Of a stretch of 64,000 nt of DNA, positions 44,283 to 53,461 are shown piece after piece; position 1 is the stretch's first letter; each line of letters opens with the position of its first letter. The translations under genes were made by a program, and so were the position numbers. The notes under the pieces were generated by a model, which was not told the DNA's origin, made no database searches, and was given only the letters and a program-made list of their open reading frames with translations. Origin of the DNA: Neotamlana laminarinivorans (lineage in GTDB: Bacteria > Bacteroidota > Bacteroidia > Flavobacteriales > Flavobacteriaceae); contig NZ_JAJAPW010000005.1 in assembly GCF_020523925.1 (NCBI RefSeq), positions 62,001 to 126,000 on the forward strand, written 5' to 3'.

Positions 44283-45716
44283 ATGATATTTTCAAATAAA
44301 CTAAATATGGTAAAGTCTACCTATTTGTATATATTACTTAGTGTTTTTCTGATTTTTTATTCAAAAGTATATGCTCAAATCAAAGTAAACTCTTTACAGG
44401 AATTATTACCGTATTTAGATGATGATAACGCTGAGGTGAAGTTAAATCCAGGGGTTTACACTATTACCGAAGAAGATGTAAAAAACGGACTTTACAACTA
44501 CGAAGTCAAACTAAAAAACACGAGTAAAGTATTGTTGCTTTTTAAAGGAAATAATAGTACTTACGATTTTTCAGGTGTAACTTTAAATATCGAGACAAAG
44601 GTGTTACAAGCTTTTGGAAAGCATCAAATACACGAATTGCGAATCATCGGTAATAACAATATTCTTAAAAATTTAACCATGGCCGATGTTGGTTCTGTGC
44701 ATGATGCACCAGCTAGACGAGCAGTTAATGTTGTTATGGATGGAAAACATAATTTAATTGAAGGTTTTAATGTTACAACAAAAGGTTCGTTTCCTTATGG
44801 CTATGGTGATGCATTTGGCAAAGGCGGTAAGGCAGTTATTCCGCACAGAAAACACAGCGCATGTTTAATTCGGGGAGAATCAAATCATTTAAAAAACTCT
44901 AATTTTATTCATAAAAGTTACGGGCATTGTATATTCATGCAAGCGGCTAATAATCCAATAATTGAAGGTTGCAATGTAGTTGGAGAAGTGCGTAAAACCG
45001 ATGATATGTTAGCCGAAACTTCGGGACCAGCTTTTGATGTAAATTTTATGACAGTTTGGGGTTATAAACTTCCAAAAGGCTATATGTTAAGTACTGGAGA
45101 AGCTGGGATTAGAGCTTATAACGCAGGTGAAACTATTATTGATGGTAAGGAAATTAGAAGAGGAACATCTAACCCAACCATAATTAATAATACTATAAAA
45201 TTCATGCGAACAGGTGTTACTATTGCACACGCTACTGGAAAAAAATATGTTGAGGGGTGTAAAGCTATTGCTTGCGAAAACGGATTTTCATTAGGATCAG
45301 GAATAGCAGTTAATTGTAGTGCAGATTGCGCTTATGGCCCGGTGTATTCAACAACCTACGAGAAAGACAAAAATTATCATGCTAATATTACTATTTTACC
45401 AGCCTCTGTTCCATATTATAATGGTTCAGGGTCTGTAGCTTATATTGGGGGGAGCGAGCATGATATAATATTTACAGCTTCTAAAGATGTATACTGTAAA
45501 GGCTTAGCCATTAAAATTGGTGGCGATAAAAATAATATACGCCTTAAAAATGGCAACTTTCCGCATCAAAACGATTTTAAAGCTTATAATTTTAAACTAA
45601 ATAATCAAACCTCTTTCCCTGTTTCTTTATCTAATAAAAGTACGGGAGTTAAAGTTAAATCTTTAGGAAAGGTAACCGATTTAGGAACTGGAAATAAAAT
45701 AGAACAAATAAATTAA
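44283..45716 (+). CDS. Short right-handed beta-helix protein, homologue of the 36377-39703 protein
   Basis: 477 residues with a signal sequence near residues 10-32 (TYLYILLSVFLIFYSKVYAQ), no CBM and no T9SS domain, so periplasmic. The whole mature protein is a beta-helix aligning with the catalytic half of the large protein: VNSLQELLPYLDDDNAEVKLNPG, GSFPYGYGDAFGKGGKAVIPH, YGHCIFMQAANNPIIEGC, GEAGIRAYNAGE. Conserved His, Lys, Arg and Asp in these blocks are candidate catalytic residues. It is followed, with a one-base overlap, by a sulfatase. It is probably an oligosaccharide-active enzyme of an unassigned family. Confidence 0.82.
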   Translation: MIFSNKLNMVKSTYLYILLSVFLIFYSKVYAQIKVNSLQELLPYLDDDNAEVKLNPGVYTITEEDVKNGLYNYEVKLKNTSKVLLLFKGNNSTYDFSGVTLNIETKVLQAFGKHQIHELRIIGNNNILKNLTMADVGSVHDAPARRAVNVVMDGKHNLIEGFNVTTKGSFPYGYGDAFGKGGKAVIPHRKHSACLIRGESNHLKNSNFIHKSYGHCIFMQAANNPIIEGCNVVGEVRKTDDMLAETSGPAFDVNFMTVWGYKLPKGYMLSTGEAGIRAYNAGETIIDGKEIRRGTSNPTIINNTIKFMRTGVTIAHATGKKYVEGCKAIACENGFSLGSGIAVNCSADCAYGPVYSTTYEKDKNYHANITILPASVPYYNGSGSVAYIGGSEHDIIFTASKDVYCKGLAIKIGGDKNNIRLKNGNFPHQNDFKAYNFKLNNQTSFPVSLSNKSTGVKVKSLGKVTDLGTGNKIEQIN

Positions 45717-47569
45717 TGATTATGAAGAATAGCAAAAAAAAACATTTATTTGCTAGATTAATTATAGTAACCATTTTCCTTGTTGTAAGCTGCAAACCCA
45801 ATAAAAAAGAATCAATCGAAATACTTAAAACAGATAAGCCAAATGTTATTGTGCTTATGGTAGACGATGTAGGGTACGGCGATATTGCAGCCCATGGTAA
45901 CGAATGGATTAAAACACCAAATATCGATAAATTACACAGTGAAAGCACGCGGTTAACCAACTTTCATGTTAGCCCAACGTGTGCGCCAACTCGTGCCGCA
46001 TTTATGACGGGGCATCATAATTACAGAACCGGTGTATTTTTTACCATTAAAGGGCGTTCGCTTATTCTTGAAAAAGAAAAAACAATGGCTCAAGTGTTTA
46101 AAGATAATGGCTATAATACCGCTATGTTTGGTAAATGGCATTTAGGCGATAATTATCCGTTTCGTCCACAAGATAAAGGTTTCGATGAGGTGTTAATGAA
46201 TAATGGCGGGGGCGTAGGACAAACTATGGATTACTGGAATAACGATTATTTTGACGACACCTATGTGCATAACGGAAAGTTAGAAAAGTTTGAAGGCTAT
46301 TGTACCGATGTTTGGTTCGAAAATGCTAAGAAATATATTGGTGAACATAAGGACGAACCGTTCTTTTGCTATTTAGCAACAAATGCAGCGCATTCACCGT
46401 ATTGGGTCGATAATAAATATTTAGATCCATATAAGGATAACGAAAATATTCCTAACGCCGCTTTTTATGGAATGATTACGAATATCGATGAAAACCTTGG
46501 TAAGTTAGTCGATTATTTAAAGTCGATTGACTTAATGGATAATACTATTTTAGTGTTTACTTCAGATAATGGTTCTGCTGCCGGAAATAAAATGGGAGAA
46601 GGGCAAGATCGTTTAGATGGTTTTATAGCCAAAGGAAATAACGCCGGTATGCGAGGTGTAAAAGCGAGTATGTACGAAGGTGGTCACCGCGTTCCATTTT
46701 ACATCCATTGGAAAAATGGAGGTATAAATGTAGGTAAAGATATTAATGATTTAACAGCGCATTATGACATATTTCCGACATTGGTAGAGCTTTGTGATTT
46801 AGAATTAAAAGAAGATTTAAAATTTGATGGTTCAAGTTTAGTGCCTTTAATGAATGGCGATAATTCTAATTTTGACGACCGTATAGTTTACGTAAACACA
46901 CAATTTTCTACAGACCCTGTGCCTTGGAAACGTACTGCATTAATGCATAAAAATTGGCGACTTGTTGAAGGAACAGAATTATACGATTTAAATATAGACC
47001 CAGAGCAGCGCACCAATTTAGCCGATAAATACCCAGAAAAAGTTGAATTATATAAAACGGAATATGATAAATGGTGGGCAGAAATAGAACCTACTTTTGT
47101 TGAGAAACCATTTTTTATTGTAGGTAACGAAGCCGAAAACCCAACCACCTTGTTTTGTCACGATTGGCATAGCGAAACCTTTACACCTTGGAAACAAGAC
47201 CACATTCGCACAGGGCAAATAAATAATGGCTTTTGGCGAGTAAAGGTTGAAGAAGCTGGAACTTACACTATAAAATTACGTCGCTGGCCAGAAGAAACAC
47301 ATTTGCCATTGGGCGCCAAAGCACCGCTTCGTCCGGCACTCGAAGGAACAAGTGTAACGGCAAGTAAAAAAAGCAAGGCTTTAAATATTAAAAATTCAAG
47401 AATAGAAATTCAAGATATTAAAAAGTCTAAATCAGTAAATCTTGATGAGGAATATGTTGAGTATAAAGTAGAATTAGAAAAAGGAGAAACACATTTAAAG
47501 ACCTGGTTTACTTTAGAAGATGGTGTGGAAATTGGAGCCTATTATGCCACTATAGAAAAGCAATCATAA
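45716..47569 (+). CDS. Sulfatase 2 (formylglycine-type, family S1) with C-terminal extension
   Basis: A 617-residue lipoprotein (IIVTIFLVVSCK). A second in-frame ATG at 45722 is equally plausible. The active site is NVIVLMVDDVGYGDIAAHG and C89-A-P-T-R (variant CxPTR) followed by AAFMTGHHNYR; VFTSDNGSAAG and GKWHLGD are also present. After the sulfatase fold (~455) a further ~160 residues, rich in beta strands, form an extra domain of unknown role (GTYTIKLRRWPEETHLP). It overlaps the beta-helix gene by one base. Confidence 0.92.
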   Translation: MIMKNSKKKHLFARLIIVTIFLVVSCKPNKKESIEILKTDKPNVIVLMVDDVGYGDIAAHGNEWIKTPNIDKLHSESTRLTNFHVSPTCAPTRAAFMTGHHNYRTGVFFTIKGRSLILEKEKTMAQVFKDNGYNTAMFGKWHLGDNYPFRPQDKGFDEVLMNNGGGVGQTMDYWNNDYFDDTYVHNGKLEKFEGYCTDVWFENAKKYIGEHKDEPFFCYLATNAAHSPYWVDNKYLDPYKDNENIPNAAFYGMITNIDENLGKLVDYLKSIDLMDNTILVFTSDNGSAAGNKMGEGQDRLDGFIAKGNNAGMRGVKASMYEGGHRVPFYIHWKNGGINVGKDINDLTAHYDIFPTLVELCDLELKEDLKFDGSSLVPLMNGDNSNFDDRIVYVNTQFSTDPVPWKRTALMHKNWRLVEGTELYDLNIDPEQRTNLADKYPEKVELYKTEYDKWWAEIEPTFVEKPFFIVGNEAENPTTLFCHDWHSETFTPWKQDHIRTGQINNGFWRVKVEEAGTYTIKLRRWPEETHLPLGAKAPLRPALEGTSVTASKKSKALNIKNSRIEIQDIKKSKSVNLDEEYVEYKVELEKGETHLKTWFTLEDGVEIGAYYATIEKQS

Positions 47570-47579
47570 ATTAAAACGA

Positions 47580-49070
47580 ATGAAAAAACATTATATATTT
47601 CAATCGGTTTTATTGTTTATGTTTTTAGGACTGCTAGGTTGTAAAAATAAAATTGAATTAAATGCTAACTTGAAAAAAGAAGCTAAAAGACCTAATTTTT
47701 TGTTTGTTTTAGTTGATGATCAATCACCTTTCGATTTACAAACCTATAATCCAGCGTCAATATTAGAAACGCCAACAATTAGTAAATTAGCCGAAGAAGG
47801 TATCGTGTTCGAAGAAGTTCGCCATATGGGCTCAATGAATGGCGCAGTTTGTACACCGTCGCGCCATATGATTATGTCTGGGCGCACACTTTGGCATTTA
47901 CCACCAAGTGCAGAATTTCAAAAACAAACCGATCCGCATGAAATCGATGAGCAAACTATTGGTGCCATTTTTAATCGTGCAGGTTATAAAACCATGCGTA
48001 CTTGTAAAAAAGGCAACTCGTATCCCGGAGCAAACAAGCAATTTACAGTATTTCATGATGCAACAAAACGTGGCGGAACCGATGAAACGGGAAGCCCTTG
48101 GCACGCCAAACAAGTATTAACTTACTTAAACCAAAGAGAAAAAACCAAAGAAGACGATCCGTTTTTTATTTACTTTGGGTTTTCACATCCACACGATAGG
48201 AGAGATGGGACACCAGAATTGCTAGAAAAATATGGTGCTGTAAATCATCGCGATAAAAATGCGTTACCAGCATTAAACGAAAAGCAACCACAATTACCAG
48301 AAAATTATTTAGAAAAACACCCGTTTCATCATGGACATCCTAATTTACGAGACGAAACGCGTGTAAGTGGCGTTTGGGAAAACCGAGACGAAAATACCAT
48401 TAGAAACGAGTTGGGTAGAGAATTTGCATGTTCAGAAAATATCGATATTCAACTTAATAAAGTTTTAGCCAAATTAGAAGCCATGGGCGAGTTGGATAAT
48501 ACTTATATTATTTACACTGCCGATCATGGAATGGCTATTGGTCGTCACGGACTTCAAGGAAAACAAAACTTATATGAACATACATGGCGCGTACCGTTTA
48601 TTGTAAAAGGACCTAATTTGCCTAAAGGAAAACGTGTAAAAGGAAGCGTTTATTTATTAGATGTGTTACCAACGTTATGCGATTTGGCAAATATTGAAAT
48701 ACCTGAAACTGTTGAGGGTAATAGTTTTACTTCGGTTTTAAATGGTGAAACAGAATCTATGCGCGAGGTTATGTACGGCGTATATTGTGGTGGTACCAAA
48801 CCAGGTATGCGAACCGTTAAAAAAGGAGATTGGAAACTAATTAAATACGATGTGTTAGAAGGGCAAGTAAAAGAAACACAGTTGTTTAATTTGGCTGAAA
48901 ATCCGCTTGAATATTTACCTGAGCATGGTAAAGACGGCGAGTTACTAACCAATTTAGCGAACAATCCTAAATATGCCGATAAGCTTGCAGAAATGGAAGC
49001 TTTGTTGCTAGAACAAATGGTACACTATGGCGATCCTTATCGCTTATGGAATCAGCCACAAATTAATTAG
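47580..49070 (+). CDS. Sulfatase 3 (formylglycine-type, family S1)
   Basis: A 496-residue lipoprotein (LLFMFLGLLGCK). Metal site NFLFVLVDDQSPFDLQ, formylglycine motif C91-T-P-S-R with HMIMSGR, and YTADHGMAIGRHGLQGKQNLYEH near residue 325. It is distinct from the two other sulfatases in sequence, which suggests three different sulfate positions or sugars in the substrate. It starts 10 bp after sulfatase 2 and is followed by a terminator at 49091. Confidence 0.93.
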   Translation: MKKHYIFQSVLLFMFLGLLGCKNKIELNANLKKEAKRPNFLFVLVDDQSPFDLQTYNPASILETPTISKLAEEGIVFEEVRHMGSMNGAVCTPSRHMIMSGRTLWHLPPSAEFQKQTDPHEIDEQTIGAIFNRAGYKTMRTCKKGNSYPGANKQFTVFHDATKRGGTDETGSPWHAKQVLTYLNQREKTKEDDPFFIYFGFSHPHDRRDGTPELLEKYGAVNHRDKNALPALNEKQPQLPENYLEKHPFHHGHPNLRDETRVSGVWENRDENTIRNELGREFACSENIDIQLNKVLAKLEAMGELDNTYIIYTADHGMAIGRHGLQGKQNLYEHTWRVPFIVKGPNLPKGKRVKGSVYLLDVLPTLCDLANIEIPETVEGNSFTSVLNGETESMREVMYGVYCGGTKPGMRTVKKGDWKLIKYDVLEGQVKETQLFNLAENPLEYLPEHGKDGELLTNLANNPKYADKLAEMEALLLEQMVHYGDPYRLWNQPQIN

Positions 49071-49090
49071 TTATTTATTATTAAAAATAG

Positions 49091-49127
49091 AATGCTGTAT
49101 TTCAATTAAGAGATACAGCATTTTTTA
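49091..49127 (+). terminator. Terminator after sulfatase 3
   Basis: AATGCTGTAT (49091-49100) pairs with ATACAGCATT (49113-49122), followed by six T. It ends the GH31-sulfatase-beta-helix transcript. Confidence 0.85.
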
Positions 49128-49240
49128 TGCGTTTTATTTTCTAAACGAACCATAATTTATACATAAAGAACTCTAGTTTAAAATATAAACTTTAATAATC
49201 TTATAATATTACGCTACCAACTAAACTAAATAATTTCATC

Positions 49241-51859
49241 ATGACTAATTTTAATAAGAAGCTATTAAGCATTCTGGCTTTAGCTTTGTGCATATTTAAT
49301 TTTTCTCAAGCTCAACTTGTTCATCCAGGGATTTCTCATAAATTATCAGATCTAGACCGCATGAAAGCTATGGTTGAAGCAGGTGTAGAACCTTGGGCAA
49401 CTACTTATCAAAATTTAAGTAATAACTCAAAAGCGCAATATAACTACTCTGTTAATGTCGATCCAGCAATAACCACCGAATATAACAGTACTAGCGATGG
49501 TTGGTTTATTAACGATGGTACCGCGGCATATTATAATGCTTTAATGTGGTATATAACTGGAGACTCAAGGCATGCCGAAAAAGCCATAGAAATTTTTAAT
49601 ACCTGGAAAGGCTTAAAAAGAAATACCATGACAGTACCACTAAGTTCTGGTCGTATTTGGCGCATTATTGAAGCGGCCGAAATTATACAACATACATATG
49701 ATGGATGGGTAGAAACCGATATTCAAGAGTTTAAAGATATGTTGGTATATCCTGGTTACTCAAATACTACAGTGCCTACGTCTGCGATAGCAAGTAACGA
49801 TATAACATTTTATTGGCGTGTTTATCAAGGTGATCCAGCAAGACACGGTAACCAAGGATTGTTTTGTATGAGAACTATGATGGCAATGGCGATATTTTTA
49901 GATAATGAGATTATGTACGATAGAGCATTACGTTATCTACAAGGCTACACACATAGGGTTGATGATGTAGCTTATCCATCTGGACCTCCAATAAACAATA
50001 ATCAGTTAGAAGGTTGCGAGTATTTTGATGAGTTTACTCAAAATGGATTTGAAACCACAATTACAGATTACGGCTATAACGAAGTAATTAGTAATTATAT
50101 TTATGAAAACGGCCAATGTCAAGAATCTTCAAGAGATCAAGCTCATGGGCTTGCAGGGGTTTCAACTATAGCAGTTATGGCAGAAATGGCTTGGAGTCAA
50201 GGCGATGATTTATATGGTCATTTGAATAATCGTCCGCTTCTGGGGTTAGAATTTTATTATCGCTATAATTTAAGTTACGATAATTCATATCCAGACCAAA
50301 GCACGCCATGGGAGCCAACAGTAGCTTCAGGAGAATATATTGAGAGAAGCGATCGTTCTGGTCGATGGACATCATTAAAAATAAACCCTTATTTAGTTTG
50401 TAATACAGGTGAAGAATATAGGGAACGCGCTAAGCACAATCTTCAGCCTGTTTACGAAATGAATTTAGCGCATTATCGTGATCGATTACAAACCTTACCA
50501 AGCGACGATTATAAATGGTTACAAAGAGGTTTCGAATATTTAACTACTCAAATTGGCGTAGAAGGAGAAGGTACAGTGACCGATCATCCAGGTTTTGGGG
50601 GCTTAAAATTTCGAAGAGTAAGTCCTGGAGACCCAATTAGTGGTTTCGATAGTAATGGTTTGCCAATGTATAAAATGAATGATTTGTCTACGGTTATTGA
50701 GGCAGAGAATTTTGATTATTTTGTATTAAATGGTCAAGATAGAACATATAGTGATAATTCGAATAGTAATGAAGGTGGCGAGTATCGAACCGATGAAGCT
50801 GTCGATTTAGAAGTATGTAGCGAAGGCGGTTATTGTGTAACTAACATAGAAGGTGGCGAATGGCTAACTTATACCATAAATGTACCAGCTAATGGCATTT
50901 ACAGTATAGGAATTCGTTATGCTTCAGAAAATTCCAACGGAAAAATAAAATTTAATTTAGATGGAGAAGATGTAACATCCGAAGTTGAAGTACCTTTTGG
51001 GGGTGCTAACTCTACAGGTTTAACCGACTGGAAAGATTATGAAGTAGCAAATCAGGTACATTTAAATCAAGGCGTTCAGGCTATGAAAGTTCTTTTTGGA
51101 GGTGCAAATAATGCTTTTCAATTAAACAATATCAATGTATCTCTTGTTGAGGCAGATCAAGATCCAGTTAATTTAGCTGTTTTATACGGTATTGCTTCAC
51201 AATCAATAGATTCCGATCCTTGTCCTTACGGTGGTTGTGCAGAATTAGCTATAGATGGTAATACTAATGGAAACTTTGGTGGTGGTTCTGTTTCACATTC
51301 TGCACATGGAACAACTGACTCTTTAAAATGGTGGAAAGTAGACTTACAGAACAATTATAATATAGAAACTATAAATATTTATAACAGAACAGGAGGTTAC
51401 GAAAGTAGACTTTCAGATATTACTTTAGAAATTAAAGATAGTAACAATAATGTGGTTTATAGCGAGTTTTTTGCTGGTTATCCTAACCCAATGTGGAGTA
51501 TAGATATTGGTGGTGTTAAAGGTAAAGAGGTAACTATATCAAAAACTACCGACACCGGAATTACCTTGGCCGAAGTTGAGGTTTATGGCGTAGATGCGCC
51601 AGTAACATTATCGAAAAATAATTTTGAGTTTAAAAACAATATAAAGCTGTATCCTAATCCAGCTAATAATTTGCTTTATGTTACAAATGCTGAAAACTCA
51701 AAAATATCGATTTATAATATTTTAGGTACCAAGGTTCGTCAAAAAGATGTGATTAAAAACAATGAATATATTGATTTGTCAGGCTTAAAAAACGGTATGT
51801 ATTTCGTGAAAATAAGTAAGGATGGTACTAATTCAACTCAAAGAATTATAAAGCAGTAA
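49241..51859 (+). CDS. Secreted alginate-lyase-superfamily polysaccharide lyase with CBM6, F-lectin and T9SS signal
   Basis: 872 residues. After a signal peptide (ALCIFNFSQAQ) comes an (alpha/alpha) toroid of the alginate-lyase superfamily, ~26-440. Key blocks are NDGTAAYYNALMWYITGDSRHAEKA, SGRIWRIIEAAEII, HGNQGLFCMRTMMAMAIF and QESSRDQAHGLAGVSTIA (~293-310), with His, Arg and Tyr candidates for catalysis. A CBM6 (~484-635), an F-type lectin (~644-786; GSVSHSAHG and NRTGGYESRL) and a T9SS sorting domain (~800-872; IKLYPNPANN) follow. Families with this fold cleave uronic-acid chains; glucuronan lyases such as PL38 are one possibility, not proven. It acts outside the cell. Confidence 0.85.
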   Translation: MTNFNKKLLSILALALCIFNFSQAQLVHPGISHKLSDLDRMKAMVEAGVEPWATTYQNLSNNSKAQYNYSVNVDPAITTEYNSTSDGWFINDGTAAYYNALMWYITGDSRHAEKAIEIFNTWKGLKRNTMTVPLSSGRIWRIIEAAEIIQHTYDGWVETDIQEFKDMLVYPGYSNTTVPTSAIASNDITFYWRVYQGDPARHGNQGLFCMRTMMAMAIFLDNEIMYDRALRYLQGYTHRVDDVAYPSGPPINNNQLEGCEYFDEFTQNGFETTITDYGYNEVISNYIYENGQCQESSRDQAHGLAGVSTIAVMAEMAWSQGDDLYGHLNNRPLLGLEFYYRYNLSYDNSYPDQSTPWEPTVASGEYIERSDRSGRWTSLKINPYLVCNTGEEYRERAKHNLQPVYEMNLAHYRDRLQTLPSDDYKWLQRGFEYLTTQIGVEGEGTVTDHPGFGGLKFRRVSPGDPISGFDSNGLPMYKMNDLSTVIEAENFDYFVLNGQDRTYSDNSNSNEGGEYRTDEAVDLEVCSEGGYCVTNIEGGEWLTYTINVPANGIYSIGIRYASENSNGKIKFNLDGEDVTSEVEVPFGGANSTGLTDWKDYEVANQVHLNQGVQAMKVLFGGANNAFQLNNINVSLVEADQDPVNLAVLYGIASQSIDSDPCPYGGCAELAIDGNTNGNFGGGSVSHSAHGTTDSLKWWKVDLQNNYNIETINIYNRTGGYESRLSDITLEIKDSNNNVVYSEFFAGYPNPMWSIDIGGVKGKEVTISKTTDTGITLAEVEVYGVDAPVTLSKNNFEFKNNIKLYPNPANNLLYVTNAENSKISIYNILGTKVRQKDVIKNNEYIDLSGLKNGMYFVKISKDGTNSTQRIIKQ

Positions 51860-51870
51860 CTCAATTTATT

Positions 51871-53211
51871 ATGAATAAGCAAATACTTAGTAAATATAAG
51901 TTTCAATTTAAAAAAGGATATTTTGTTATCCTTTTTTTTATTTCAATACAATCAATAAGTCAGTCCATAACAATAAATACAACAAATTACAAGCAAGTAA
52001 TAGACATGATTGGGGCAGATATTGAGCGTAGTTCAATAGCAATACAAAACGCGAAAAATAAAAATGAAATTATTAATTGGGGATTTAAAGATATAAATTT
52101 TAACTATTGTAGAGTGCAGTACGATAAGCATCAAGAGCTTACGCAAGGTCAAAAAAAAATGGGGTTTTATAAAAAGCAGCTACAAACCATGAAGCAAATA
52201 AAACAGTTAAACCCTAACATTAAGTTTTTTGCTACTATGCGAACCGATTACAATGGCTACGGAAATAAAAACAATATGCCAGATTGGATAGTGAATTATA
52301 AAACTAAAGCAGTAGATGTAAAAAAATATGCAACGTTTTTAGCCGACTATTTAGAGTTTATGGAGCACGAAAATTTAGCCATAAATACATTATCTATTAC
52401 AAAAGAATGGACTTCTTTTATTAAACCAAAAATTGGAAGTGAGATAATTGTCGAGCTGCAACAACAATGTAACCTTCGGGGAATAAAAATGCCAAAAATA
52501 TCAGATCAAGGGTTTTGGAGTATTTCACAGGGTATTAAATATCTAAATGCTATCAAGGCATTAAAAACAGAACACCTCTATAGTTCATTTTGTACACACG
52601 ATTATAAAAATGAAGGACAAGAAAAGTGGCAAACAATTATAGCCAATACAAATAGTTTAGATAAAAAGTTATATGATGACGAATCGAGCACAGGATCAGG
52701 TTCTCCAACCTATGGATCAGAGCGCCCTATAAAAAAACAATTACAAGAATATATAGATAAGTCCGAGGCTTATAAAGCTGGACTAAGCGGCGAAATATTT
52801 TTTGAAATATGGTCGCGTGGCATAAACAAAGAAACCAGAGCTATTTATTATCCAGCAAATGGAGAAGGAAAAAGGCTTCGAGGCTATTTTATAATGAAGC
52901 AATTTTCTAACAACATTTTAAATTACAGGTATCTAACATCCGTAGTTAATAATATGCCAGATGTATATACAATGGCCTTTCGGAAAGAAAACAAAATAGT
53001 GTTCTGGATTTTAAATAATTCAAAAAATAAGTACGAAGTTTCAGTTAATCTAGATAATTCAAAGTTTTTGAGTGAAATAAATATGCGTTACTGGACAGAT
53101 AGCACACCCTTAAATGGTGATTGTTTAATTTACAAAAGTAACCAATCAACTGTTAACTTAAGTTTAAAACCGGAAAGTATAAATTCTTATGTGTTTAGAG
53201 TTGTTAATTAA
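51871..53211 (+). CDS. Putative clan GH-A glycosidase, GH30-like
   Basis: 446 residues with a signal peptide (GYFVILFFISIQSISQS). VIDMIGADIERSSIAIQ at the start, an (alpha/beta) barrel through ~360, and a C-terminal beta domain ending INSYVFRVV are reminiscent of GH30. Candidate acid/base and nucleophile are the Glu in LSITKEWTSF and in GEIFFEIWSRG, but the usual Asn before the acid/base Glu is a Lys here, so this is a divergent member or another clan GH-A family. It is 12 bp downstream of the lyase gene, yet a terminator-like hairpin lies within its own signal-peptide codons. Confidence 0.65.
   Translation: MNKQILSKYKFQFKKGYFVILFFISIQSISQSITINTTNYKQVIDMIGADIERSSIAIQNAKNKNEIINWGFKDINFNYCRVQYDKHQELTQGQKKMGFYKKQLQTMKQIKQLNPNIKFFATMRTDYNGYGNKNNMPDWIVNYKTKAVDVKKYATFLADYLEFMEHENLAINTLSITKEWTSFIKPKIGSEIIVELQQQCNLRGIKMPKISDQGFWSISQGIKYLNAIKALKTEHLYSSFCTHDYKNEGQEKWQTIIANTNSLDKKLYDDESSTGSGSPTYGSERPIKKQLQEYIDKSEAYKAGLSGEIFFEIWSRGINKETRAIYYPANGEGKRLRGYFIMKQFSNNILNYRYLTSVVNNMPDVYTMAFRKENKIVFWILNNSKNKYEVSVNLDNSKFLSEINMRYWTDSTPLNGDCLIYKSNQSTVNLSLKPESINSYVFRVVN
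51910..51940 (+). terminator. Terminator-like hairpin inside the GH30-like coding sequence
   Basis: AAAAAAGGATA (51910-51920) pairs perfectly with TATCCTTTTTT (51927-51937) around TTTTGT, followed by more T. It lies at codons ~14-23 of the 51871 gene, just past the lyase gene, and could reduce read-through into it. Confidence 0.6.
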
Positions 53212-53344
53212 GTTTTAAGTATGCATAATGCACATTTTTAGGTGCTTATAAGGCGTTTGTAGCTATATAAGAATCATGATTTATATATTTTGAACTTAAA
53301 TTTATTAATGTTCATTTAGTTTTTAAAGAAGTTTGGAGTATTGG

Positions 53345-53363
53345 TTTGTTAACCATTTGTTAA
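53345..53363 (+). promoter_or_regulatory. Tandem TTTGTTAA boxes upstream of susC
   Basis: TTTGTTAA occurs at 53345-53352 and 53356-53363, 11 bp apart (one helical turn), ~100 bp before the susC start. The arrangement resembles a site for a dimeric or tandem-binding activator. It lies in the 250-bp gap 53212-53461, which has no ORF. Confidence 0.4.
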
Positions 53364-53461
53364 AAAATTATAAAATAAAATTTTAGAATATATGTAAAAA
53401 AAAAATAGAAAAACTAAAAATTAAGACTAGACCAATTAAACTAATTATTAAACCAAAAAGT

